Notes under the pieces: generated by a model | Seen by the model: the letters and a program-made list of their open reading frames with translations, nothing else | Told to the model about the DNA's origin: nothing | Database searches by the model: none | Part shown: piece after piece, positions 54,441 to 64,000 of the stretch | Layout: the number at the start of each line of letters is the position of its first letter | Position numbering within the stretch: the first letter of the stretch is position 1 | Made by a program: the position numbers and the translations under genes | Origin: Adiantum capillus-veneris | Lineage: Eukaryota > Streptophyta > Polypodiopsida > Polypodiales > Pteridaceae | DNA: 64,000 bases | NCBI GenBank assembly: GCA_014529385.2 | Contig: CM043946.1 | Location: 16,263,077-16,327,076, forward strand | Direction: 5' to 3'

Positions 54441-54644
54441 GTTTGCGTAAAAAATTAAAATTAAAGAAAGAAATGAAATGAAATGTTATGTTAACTCTTC
54501 AAAAGTCCAAAGTGACCTATGAGACCAGAAAGTTACAATGTGGTAGACCGATACTAGGTTAGAATAACAAAATGACAAAATAACATACTATGGAATCCTA
54601 AACTGCTTGGTGTAGACTAAGCAGCTAAAACAGCTAGCTGAAAT

Positions 54645-56569
54645 TATCCGTAGTTCATTAGGTAGTCTTAAAGCAATGTCAATAGTGCGTATGGCAAGCC
54701 GTAGGTCAATGGGTTTGAATTAACGTCAAATACACAAACCGTAGGTCAAATCCGATTGCGTTTTTGTATGGAAAAACGCAAACGGACTTCAGAAATGACT
54801 TCTATGCCAACTCAAACCATCCGTAGACGACTAGGTAGTCTTTAGGCAATGTAAAGAGTGCGTATGGCAATCCGTAGGTCAAACGGATAGAAAAAACTCC
54901 AAATACACAAGCCGTAGGTCAAATCCGGTTGCGTTTTTCTACGAAAAAACGCAAACAGACTTCGGAAATGGCTTCTATGCCTTCTGAAACCATCCGTAGA
55001 CGATTAGGTAGTCTTTAGGCAATGTCAAGAGCGCATATGGCAAGACGTAGGTCAAACGGATAGAAGAAACGCCAAATACACAAGCTGTAGGTCAAATCCG
55101 GTTGCGTTTTTCTACGAAAAAATGCAAACGGACTTCGGAAATGGCTTCTATGCCTACTGAAACCATCCGTAGACGATTAGGTAGTCTTTAGGCAATGTCA
55201 AGAGCACATATGGCAAGCCGTAGGTCAAATGGATAGAAGAAACGCCAAATACACAAGCCGTAGGTCAAATCCGGTTACGTTTTCTACAGAAAAATGCAAA
55301 CGGACTTCGGAAATGACTTCTATGCCTGCTGAAACCATCCATAGACGATTAGGTAGTCTTTAGGCAATTCCAAGAGCGCGTATGGCAAGCCATAGATCAA
55401 ACGGATAGAAGAAACGCGAAATACACAAGCCGTACGTCAAATCCGATTGCGTTTTTTTACGAAAAAACGCAAACGGACTTTGGAAATGGCTTCTATGCCT
55501 TTTGAAACCATCTGTAGAGGATTAGGTAGTCTTTAGGTTATGTCAAGAGCATGTATGGAAACCCGTAGGTCAAACGGATAGAAGAAACGCCAAATACACA
55601 AGCTGTAGGTCAAATCTGGTTGCGTTTTTCTACGGAAAAACGCAAACGGACTTCGAAAATGGCTTTTATGCCTTCTGAAACCATCCGTTGAGGATTAGAT
55701 AGTCTTTAGTCAATCTCAAGAGCGCGTATGGCAAGCCGTAGGTCAAACCGATAGAAGAAATGCCAAATACACAAGCCGTAGGTCAAATCCGGTTGCGTTT
55801 TTCTACGAAAAAACGCAAACGGACTTCGGAAATAGCTTCTATGCCTTCTGAAACCATCCGTAGACGATTATGTAGTCTTTAGGCAATTTCAAGACCGCAT
55901 ATGGCAAGCCGTAGGTCAAACGGATAGAAGAAACGCCAAATACACAAGCCGTAGGTCAAATCCGGTTGCATTTTTCTACGGAAAAACGCAAACAGACTTC
56001 GGAAATGGCTTCTATTCATACCAAAACCGTTCGTTGTTCATAAATTAGTCTTAAAGCAATGTCAAGAGTGCATATGGCAAGTCGTAGGTCAATGGGTTTG
56101 AATTAGCGTCAACTACACAAGCCGTAGGTCAAATCCGGTTGCGTTTTTCTACGAAAAAACGCAAACGGACTTCGAAAATGGCTTCTATGTCTACTGAAAC
56201 CATCCGTAGACGATTAGATAGTCTTTAGGCAATGTCAAGAGCGCGTATGAAAAGCCGTAGGTGAAACGGATAGAAGAAACGCCAAATTCACAAGCCGTAG
56301 GTCAAATCCGGTTGCGTTTCTCTACGGAAAAACGCAAACGGACTTCGAAAATGGCTTCTATGCCTTCTAAAACCATCCGTAGACCATTAGGTAGTCTTTA
56401 GGCAATGTCAAGAGCACGTATGGCAAGCTGTAGGTCAAACGGATAGAAGAAACGTTAAATACATAAGCCGTAGGTCAAATCCGGTTGTGTTTCTCTACGG
56501 AAAAATGAAAACGGACTTCGGAAATGGCTTCTATGCCTTCTGAAACCATTTGTAGTTCATTAGGTAGTC
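54645..56569 (+). repeat. 173-bp satellite array, left block
   Basis: Units recur every 173 bp (for example GGCTTCTATGCC at 54969, 55142, 55315 and 55488). A unit contains CCGTAGACGATTAGGTAGTC, AAGCCGTAGGTCAAACGG, ACACAAGCCGTAGGTC and the hairpin GCGTTTTTCTACGAAAAACGC. There are about 11 copies, each diverged by several percent. Confidence 0.95.
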
Positions 56570-56573
56570 TTAA

Positions 56574-57889
56574 CATTAGAATGGTAACAGGACACTTTTG
56601 TGTCCTGTTAAGTGACCATTTTTCTTGAATTATTTGAAGAGTATGAAAATGAATTTTTAGGTGCTATATATCCACAAAGTTGCCTTATGAGCTGAAAAAA
56701 ACTTAGCATTTTTTTTTGAGTATCGATCTCACCATTAACCTTACTCTTACACAACATTTTTGAACCTAAACAATGTGAAAAAACGGGTCCTGTTTTTGGC
56801 TTTTTTTCAATTTTTGGCAACTATACCACTGTAAACTTCATGTTTGTGAGGTTTAGATGGCTAGAGGTTAGACCTTCATAGTTCTCAACATGTTTTGATG
56901 CTTGTAGGGATAGCTAAGTGTTAAAATTGAAAGTTATGACCAATTTATAAGAATTGCATAATCCTGTTTTTTTTGGCCAAAATTAGCACTTTTATGATTT
57001 TTTTTGGTATCTTTCGTGATATCCTGATTGTGTAAGTGTAATGTATAACATAAAGCTAATCTTCCTTGAGTTTTGGGGGACCTAATATGCTAAGTATATA
57101 GCATAGTATATGATGATGGTTGAGTTTTTTGATTGCTGAAGAATACGATACATTTTAAAGTAGCAAGTATAACTTTCTCAATATTGCTAGTTTCTTAGAC
57201 CAATTGTGTGTATTTTGTAGGTAGTAACCATATCTAATCATAGACTACAAACTTGGCTAGATATTGAGTAGTTTCTATGGGTTTCTAGATGTCATAATGC
57301 TAAACCCAATTTTTTCATCTTTGCTGTATTTAGCACTTTATCATTGCCCCCAAGGTTCCAATTGTAAGAGATCCATTATCCTTTTGACATGCTCCATGGA
57401 TCCTTTTAAATCAAGAGGCCCAAAGGGAACTAAGAAAACATGTATATAGTATCTGTATTGAGCGTGACTATAGAAACTTTGATGATAGGTCCGCAGAGTG
57501 GCAAAAATGTAACTTTTTTGTACCTATTTCTTTTGCCCAAAAATAAATTAGTGAGGTAAAAGCAACCATATGTTTTGGTCACAAACCCATTGAAGTTAAC
57601 AGGGCATTTTATCTCATGTCCTACAAAAATCTCCACTCTTATTTATATGCAATCAATCGTAAGAATTACTGTTTTGGGCAAAATGCACTGGTCCATCAAC
57701 TTTGGAGGCTTGTAGTGACCAAGGGATGAGAAAAATTACAAGTTTATCATTTTTTCCAAATGTAGTAGTTATTGAACTATAACCTCATGAAAGGATTTTT
57801 CAAAATAAGTGGATCTACTATGGTTTTGGAATTTTTTCCCAAAACCCTGAAAGGACACTTTTATGTCCTGTTAGGTTACCATTCTAGTG
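56574..57889. mobile_element. TTAA-flanked terminal-inverted-repeat element (piggyBac-like signature)
   Basis: 1316 bp inserted in a satellite unit and flanked on both sides by TTAA (56570-56573, 57890-57893). The uninterrupted satellite has one TTAA-like CTTAAAG there. The ends are CATTAGAATGGTAAC and, as reverse complement, CACTAGAATGGTAAC (14 of 15). Just inside each end is a small hairpin of AGGACAC and GTGTCCT type (GACATAAAAGTGTCC on the right). The interior is AT-rich with no transposase-like frame, so it is non-autonomous or decayed. TTAA target duplication is the mark of the piggyBac superfamily; the assignment is from ends only. Confidence 0.75.
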
Positions 57890-57893
57890 TTAA

Positions 57894-59020
57894 AGAAATG
57901 TCAATAGCGCGTATGGCAAGCCGTAGGTCAATGGGTTTGAATTAACGTCAAATACACAAGCTGTAGGTCAAATCCGAATGCGTTTTTTAACGAAAAAACG
58001 CAAACGGACTTCGGAAATGGCTTCTATGCCTACTGAAACCATCCGTAGACGATTAGGTAGTCTTTAGACAATGTCAAGAGCACGTATGGAAATCCGTAGG
58101 TCAAACGGATAGAAGAAACGTCAAATACACAAGCTGTAGGTCAAATCCGGTTGCGTTTTTCTACGGAAAAACTGCAAACGGACTTCGAAAATGGCTTCTA
58201 TGCCTTCTGAAACCATCCGTAGACAATTAGGTAGTCTTTAGGCAATGCCAAGAGCGCGTATGGCAATCCGTAGGTCAAACGGATAGAAGAAACGCCAAAT
58301 ACACAAGCTATAGGTCAAATCCGGTTGCGTTTTTCTACGGAAAAACGCAAACGGGCTTCGGAAATGGCTTCTATGCCTACTGAAACTATCCGTAGAGGAT
58401 TAGGTAGTCTTTAGGCAATGTCAAGAGCGCGTATGGCAAGCCGTAGGTCAAACGGATAGAAGAAACGCTAAATACACAAGCCATAGATCAAATCCGGTTG
58501 TGTTTTTCTACGGAAAAACGCAAACGGACTTCGAAAATGGATTCTATGCCTTCTGAAAGCATCCGTAGACGATTAGGTAGTCTTTAAGCAATTTCAAGAG
58601 CGTGTATGGCAAGCCGTAGGTCAAACGGATAGAAGAAACGCCAAATACACAAGCCGTAGGTCAAATCCGTTTGCATTTTTCTACGGAAAAACGCAAACGG
58701 ACTTCGGAAATGGCTTCCATGCCTTCTGAAACCATTCGTAGATGATTAGGTAGTCTTAGGCAATGTCAAAAGCGCATATGGCAAGCCGTAGGTCAAACGG
58801 ATAGAAGAAACGCCAAATACATAAGCCGTAGGTCAAATCCGGTTGCGTTTTTCTACGAAAAAACGCAAACGAACTTCGAAAAGGGCTTCTATGCCTACTG
58901 AAACCATCCGTAGATGATTAGGTAGTCTTTAGGCAATGTCAAGAGCGCGTTTGGAAAGCCGTAGGTCAAATCCGTTTGGCGTAGGATTTGACGTCAACTA
59001 CACAAGCCGTAGGTAGCCGT
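57894..59020 (+). repeat. 173-bp satellite array, right block
   Basis: Continues the same satellite (about 6.5 units), then degenerates after 58960, where CCGTAGGTCAAATCC repeats with altered spacing. Confidence 0.95.
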
Positions 59021-59518
59021 AGGATGTTAAAGAAACTATGGAACTAAAAGAGGCAAAGGGGTTTTGTCCGCTACATGCATTGCCATGTACACCTGGGAGT
59101 GCACGTATGTGTCTACCCATATAGGATTTGACCAATAAAGACGAGATTTTGACCCGGTGGTCCTGATCTCCGTATACCTCTGGACCGAGGTGTACGGAGA
59201 TTGGGTAAGACTAGAGAATGCGAGGTAGTTTACATTGTGAGGAGTATATATATTAAAACAACATTCATAATCATTGTAGATGGAAACGTCATCAACTAAC
59301 ATGGAGGAAAAGATTGCATGCTCGTGCACGCTTTGAAAGTATCAAATCCAGTGTAAGTATCAAATCCTGCGCATGCGTAGGATATGTAATGAGCATGTGC
59401 ACAAGTATGGAGAGTTCGCTAAAGAAACCATAGAGAATCTACGATACGACTCTTACGGAACGGGCATTGATTTTTGCGACATAGCACTTACATTTGAGAG
59501 AGAGAGAGAAAAAGGATT
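59021..59518 (+). other. CACTA-2 5' untranslated region
   Basis: Contains GACCAATAAAGACGAGATT and the hairpin block ACCTCTGGACCGAGGTGTAC (near 59175). Both match, in reverse complement, the region 45010-45115 of CACTA-1. No transposase-associated domain like that at 44538 was found. Confidence 0.6.
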
Positions 59519-61930
59519 ATGCGTGAAGGTCCGATCAATATAGAGCCAAGGATGGAAGCAGAAAAGGACTTACAGACAGAAGATGACGGCATGGAGGAGA
59601 TGCTGGATGCCTTCTTCCAGACAAGCGAGGAGAACGCTAACGAAGCAGCACCAGAAGCCGTGCGCTATCTTCTAAAGACATGTTGAGGAAGTTGGCACGT
59701 CAACCAATTTATGAAGGCATCAAAATATCGACGCTTCGTACTTGTCTAGCGTTTTTTAATCTTCAGTTAGTGTACGGGTGGTCAGATGCAAGCGTCACTG
59801 CTTTGTTTAGGTACGTAATTTATAAAAGGCATTTTCCGATTGCAACGGTGACGTGCTTGGAGACCTTTTTAATTTAATGTGGCTTAAACAGGTTGTTGCG
59901 GGAGCAACTTCTCCCGGATGGCAATGAAATGCCCCCCTCCAGGCCAGACGCAAATCAACTATTGACCTCAGTTGGCTTGGACTACAACAAGATTCATGCA
60001 TGTCCAAATGATTGCATTCTTTTTTGCAATGAATTCGTAGATTGTCTGTCGTGTTCTAAGTACGGAGCAATGCGCTACAAACAAGATGCAGTTGACGAGA
60101 CAGTGCCAGCTAAAGTGTTGTGGCATTTCCCTATTATTCCTAGGATAAAAAGCACGTTTTGTTGTGGTTCCATTGCAAAGTTGATGCGGTGGCATTCTAC
60201 GAATAGATCCACTGACGCAACATTTAGGGTGCCTACTGATTCAAAGGCCTAGAGGCACATTGAAGATACCTGGCCACATTTTAAGAGTGAACCACACAAT
60301 TTGCGTTTGGGCATGGCAATGGATGGAGTCAATCCATTTGGCTTGAGAAGCTCATCATGGAGCACTTGGCTTGTGTGCCTTATCAATTACAACCTCCCGC
60401 CGTGGCTTGCCATCAAGAAGGGTCATTTGATATTAAGCTTGATTGTACCTGGTAAGTTCAAGGCAAAAAACATGGATGTTTATCTAGCTCCACTAGTTGA
60501 CGAGCTCTAGGAGTTATGGCATGGGATCGACATAGCAGATACAGTTGAACCACTAGGACAACAACATGTAAGGATCAATGGACTTCTTATGTAGACTATG
60601 CATGATTGGCTAGGATACGGAGAAGCTTCTGGTAATGGTTCTTGATTTACAAAATTCTCGCTATTCGCAAGCACTTTGCCTTGGCCATGCTTTAATATAT
60701 GCAGGGCTAACAACTTCGGGATACAATGCATGTCCAATTTGCGGGCAGTCCTTGGATGTGCACTATTCTGCCTCTCTTTGAAAGACAATTTATCAAGGCC
60801 ACCACCGTTATCTTCCAGATGGCCATCACTTGCACGAAGGTCAGCTTGGTCGCATCGAATGTCGTCCTATGCATGTACAAGAGTGGCGTGGCCGATGGGA
60901 GCAACATGAGGGGCAACCTGTTCCAGGAATGAAACGTTTGTCCATTCTCCATACGTTGCCGTACTGGGGTGATCTACTAATTAACCATTTGCTGGATCCA
61001 ATGCATATATTCAAGAATGTGGGAGAGCTCCTTTGGAAGACAATCATGGGAATGAAAGACAATCGAGCTTCACGAGATGATTTGCAGTCAGTTGGAAAGA
61101 TTCCATAGTTGTGGCCTTTCACCAATGCAGCTGGCCAAATAAAACTTCCAAGAGCGCCATGGATATTGCTAAAAAATGAAGAGAGACAAGTTAAAAGGGT
61201 GATTTCAGAGTTCAGGACGCCAACAGGATATAGGCGATGTCTCAAGACAGCATTCACCCGTGACGATCAACCGTTAGGACTGAAATCTCACGACTGGCAT
61301 AAGTTCTTGCAATTCATTCTTCCAATTGCGATCAAGGGGTGTTTAACGGAGGAAGTGCGGACCTGCATATACAAGATTCCAGAGCTAGTGCGGTGGATCT
61401 CTTCCAAGGAGATACAAGAGGAATCTATTGCAGTCGCAAGGGCTAACTCCATTGAGACAGTTTGCATGATTGAGAAGTATCTACCCACAAGCTGTCTAAC
61501 TATCCAAATGCACTTGCTCGTCCATGTAGTAGATGAGGTTGCAGTGGTAGGTACATTCCACAGCCATTGGATGTTCTTTCTAGAGCGGTTCATGAAAACA
61601 CTTAAGGGTTTTGTTCGCCAAAAAGCGCGTCCAGAGGGGAGCATGGAAAAAGGATGGCTGGTGCAAGAGTCTCTTTCATTGACGACCGAATTTCTATCCG
61701 TTTCTGACCTAGAAATGCCTCGACTGTGGAGCGATGAGGAGGATGCAAGACTGGTGGGAGAGGAGCCGCAAGGGCAAGGGGTGCCGAAGAAAATGAACGA
61801 TGCCATGCGAGAAAATATCATGAAGTTCTGTATACTAATTCAACGCCGATGCAAAAATGGCTTGAAAGGTACGAAGAAGAGAAAGAGAGACGCAATAGGG
61901 AGCGACAGGATTTCAGGTGAAGCTGAATGA
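59519..61930 (+). pseudogene. CACTA-2 TNP2 transposase with DUF4218-type C-terminus
   Basis: Likely start ATG 59519, with the acidic MEEMLDAFFQTSEENANEAA. Then (frame change) YEGIKISTLRTCLAFFNLQL; an 81-bp GT-AG intron at 59811-59891; LLREQLLPDGNEMP, DYNKIHACPNDCILF, VLWHFPIIPRIKSTF, LGMAMDGVNPFGLRSS, LPPWLAIKKGHLILSLIVPG and DVYLAPLVDEL. A probable second intron lies at about 60631-60703. Then come ACPICGQSLD, GHHRYLPDGHHL, LLDPMHIFKNVGELLW, SHDWHKFLQFILPIAI, MHLLVHVVDEVAVVG and SHWMFFLERFMKTLKGFVRQ. At least six stops (60250, 60508, 60592, 60780, 61106 among them). This is the reference copy for the halves in CACTA-1. Confidence 0.92.
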
Positions 61931-62040
61931 CTAGAGGTTTACCCTTGCTAGACTATCTCCCTTCTCTACCTGAATTCCCTACAATGACATGGTTGGACAA
62001 GAAAGTGAGAGAAACTCGACAGATCGGAGAACCCATATCT

Positions 62041-62470
62041 CTAGAAGAGGAAGAGTTGGCTATTGGATGTGACTAGAAGTATCATACATACATGGAACTG
62101 TGGTCGCATGGAAAGCATTTCAGAATACAACAAATTGACAGCAGAAGAGACACGTTTGATAGTGGGGTAATGATTAGTTTCATGCAAAAGAGCAGGGCTA
62201 GTGCTAGAGACACGAATGAGAGCACTAGCAACCTAGATTACTGTGGTTTGGTGTCAGATATCCTGAAAGTAAGCTTCAGGCGGTTTGAGATGTTTTTGTT
62301 GGATGTGAAGTGGTTCAAGGTGATTACTTACATGGTCGCAATGCAACGGTCCGCAAAGATGGAAACAAACTTGTGCAAATAGATTCTACAAAGGTTTGGA
62401 AAGATGCGAGCGACACATTTGCTCTTCCCGAACATTGCGAGTAAGTGGTCTTTGTACCGGACCCTCGAGA
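62041..62470 (+). pseudogene. CACTA-2 DUF4216-type domain
   Basis: After several stops the tail reads MISFMQKSRASARDTNES, LDYCGLVSDILKVSFRRFEM and LLDVKWFKVI, the typical 'Y-x-G-v-l-x-d-I-x-e-l-x-Y' and 'F-x-x-x-W-F' pattern of the domain at the C-terminus of TNP2 proteins. An acidic tail (DEMDEGMAEEADRYTRDDAD) follows to about 62650. Confidence 0.75.
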
Positions 62471-62895
62471 GCGACAGTGGTGGTTTGTGGTTCAGGTTTC
62501 TCTAAGAAATAAACAAGTATTTGAAGGGCAAGATCTCTTGGAGGAAAGTCAGTCAGACGACGTCCATACTACTGTGACATTAGATGAGATGGACGAAGGT
62601 ATGGCAGAGGAAGCTGACAGATATACGAGGGATGATGCAGACGATCCATAATTGACTCTTGTAGATGAAGATGCAATGGATGAAGACAATCTGCCAGAAC
62701 GAGTTGGGGCAGAGTTATGTTTGCAATTAGAGATAGACGATGAAACGGTGCAAGATCTTATTGATGATGTCTCACTCGTCGAGGCGTAGGCCTGTAAGTG
62801 TTTGTGTGAAGACATTGATTTAAAATTAAGCTTAAAGTTAATTTAAACACTGTGTTTTGACGCTTTATTTTACTTTCTTTGTGCAGGACTTTAGT

Positions 62896-63964
62896 ATGGC
62901 ATACCAATTTCTAGATCCCATTTCTATGAGTGCAGATGCATTCATGGGCTTCGTTACATGGATGACGCCTGCTCAGATGGCAGAGGCTTCTCAGTACTGG
63001 GTAGCCAGAGGCACGGGTACTACGCCTCTGGGCTTCACACCCAAGGGTCCGACGCCTGGGGAGGGGGGGGAGGGGGGGGGGGATACCTATGGGTACGATG
63101 CCTGCTTCTCCCATCACGGCCGCTTCGACACTTAGGGGTGGGGCAGAGGCGGGTACGTCCTCATCTCCGCAGCACAGGCGCACTCGCCGATCTCGGCGAT
63201 TGTCAGGTGGAGGTGGTGGTTGCTGTGGAGGAGGGTCCACAGATGCTTCGACCCCTCCTCACTCACGACCCCCGTCCTACCCAGGCACACCTCTCGACAC
63301 ACCTCTTGGCACACCTCAGACACCTTGGGGGGGCACATGATCCTAGTGCCTCCAAGATCTATACTGAACGGACAGATGGTTCTGTTGACATGGATAGAGT
63401 CGGGACTGAGATGAGACAGCGGATTCGCCAGCTCACGGAGCTACAATTTTCAACCAACATTCTGACATCTTGGGATCGGCAAGAAAAGGACAAAGTCACT
63501 TACATAGTGGAGACCATCTTGAGAGAGTACCAGCCTGCTCCGGGTTTTGACGTTGTTTCGAGGAGCTGGATCAAGGGTGTTGCACGAGACACCATGAAAC
63601 ATCGACGAGATGCAATTCGGAAGGCTTTTAGGACCGGCTCGCCGAAGCCTTCGGGCATCCCACACGAGCTGTGGCTTCAGATCAGGGAGGATGAGCGAAT
63701 AGTGGCCACGCGATTCAAACAGCAGCGTGAGGCTGTGCAGATACGATAGATGACCAGGGGGGCATCTCATCTTGGTAGCGGAGACTTCGACACCTTTCGC
63801 TATGAGTTTGTGAGTTTCTAATCCAATCTTAACTATGGAGTCTTTTAAAACGTAATGAATCATGTATTCTTATTACTCTGATTTTTGTATAAGCACAGAA
63901 TCTTGCAATGCATCGAGCCCCGACACGTCAGGAGGAGTCAGATGGATATCGCAGAGTATCTATG
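62896..63964 (+). pseudogene. CACTA-2 Ptta/TnpA-type protein remnant
   Basis: The second ORF of CACTA elements. It begins near 62896 with MAYQFLDPISMSADAF, then a Gly-run region (63061-63081 is nearly pure G) and a Ser/Thr/Pro/Arg-rich linker in shifted frames. The conserved domain is at 63340-63749: VDMDRVGTEMRQRIRQL, REYQPAPGFDVVSRSWIKGV, TMKHRRDAIRKAF, IPHELWLQIREDERIV, FKQQREAVQIR, stop, MTRGASHLGSGDFDTFRYEF. A probable intron follows, then RAPTRQEESDGYR near 63920. Aligns throughout with 31380-31900. Confidence 0.82.
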
Positions 63965-64000
63965 AAGTATTGAATGATCTTGATGCTTCAGGAGAGCCTA

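Larger units (their letters stand above)
53646..64000 (+). mobile_element. CACTA (En/Spm) DNA transposon 2, runs off window
   Basis: Begins CACTACAACATAACTC inside the Tat integrase; the TSD candidate is ACC (53643-53645). Subterminal motifs (TATCGACGC, GTCGATATACG, GCGTCGATATGAC) follow to about 53830. Then come microsatellites, a 173-bp satellite, the TTAA-flanked insertion, TNP2, DUF4216-type and Ptta-type coding remnants, all in plus orientation. The right terminus lies past 64000. It is larger than 10 kb with many stops; inactive. Confidence 0.8.

Noticed and set aside
57264-57636. piggyBac transposase remnant inside the TTAA element
   Set aside because: I read both strands for DDE_Tnp_1_7 blocks and found none I could defend; only the ends and target site support the assignment.
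54645-59020. CRISPR-like array of regular repeats
   Set aside because: Period 173 bp with no spacer/repeat division and no cas genes, in a plant nuclear context; it is a satellite.

Overview
The window is repeat DNA from a land-plant nuclear genome. Evidence for this is plant-type Ty1/copia, Tat-like Ty3/gypsy and TNP2-type CACTA elements, initiator-Met and Asp-like tRNA primer sites, and long (GA)n/(GT)n tracts. I found no intact host gene, no tRNA or rRNA gene and no CRISPR array. Low gene density with nested old and young elements suggests a large repeat-rich genome (fern, lycophyte or gymnosperm are possible); I cannot name the species.

Layout. 1-925: a copia reverse-transcriptase remnant with a polypurine tract and probable 3' LTR. 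926-7637: mostly anonymous DNA, holding a foldback element with Pol III-like boxes (3226-3603), a broken PIF1-type helicase (4290-4885, minus) and a hairpin repeat (6778-6976). 7638-12536: a complete but dead copia element on the minus strand. 12537-16351: an LTR-like segment, microsatellites and two hairpin elements. 16352-30418: an array of related short gag-only gypsy elements (called Alpha-1, Alpha-2 and Beta here) in the order LTR-internal-LTR-internal-LTR, with a second copia element embedded at 20335-23248.

30419-47243: a minus-strand CACTA transposon split in two. Its 3' half (30419-32240) and 5' half (43270-47243) flank about 11 kb that contains a young, complete LTR element (32732-41639, perfect TTAGG target duplication). 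That element carries gag and protease but no reverse transcriptase or integrase. About 47700-53645: a decayed Tat-like gypsy element with gag, protease, RT, two RNase H domains and the start of integrase. 53646-64000: a second CACTA element that inserted into that integrase. It carries a 173-bp satellite, which is itself interrupted by a TTAA-flanked element (56574-57889), followed by TNP2, DUF4218, DUF4216 and Ptta-type remnants running off the window.

How the parts relate. Nesting gives relative ages: the Tat element predates CACTA-2, which predates the TTAA element; the Beta LTR predates CACTA-1, which probably predates the gag-pro element. The Alpha/Beta and gag-pro elements lack polymerase genes, so they must have depended on proteins supplied in trans. 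No gene here looks able to make a full active protein. The points most worth follow-up are the TTAA-flanked element, the conserved C-terminal domain of the Alpha/Beta family, and the gag-pro element with its second internal polypurine tract.
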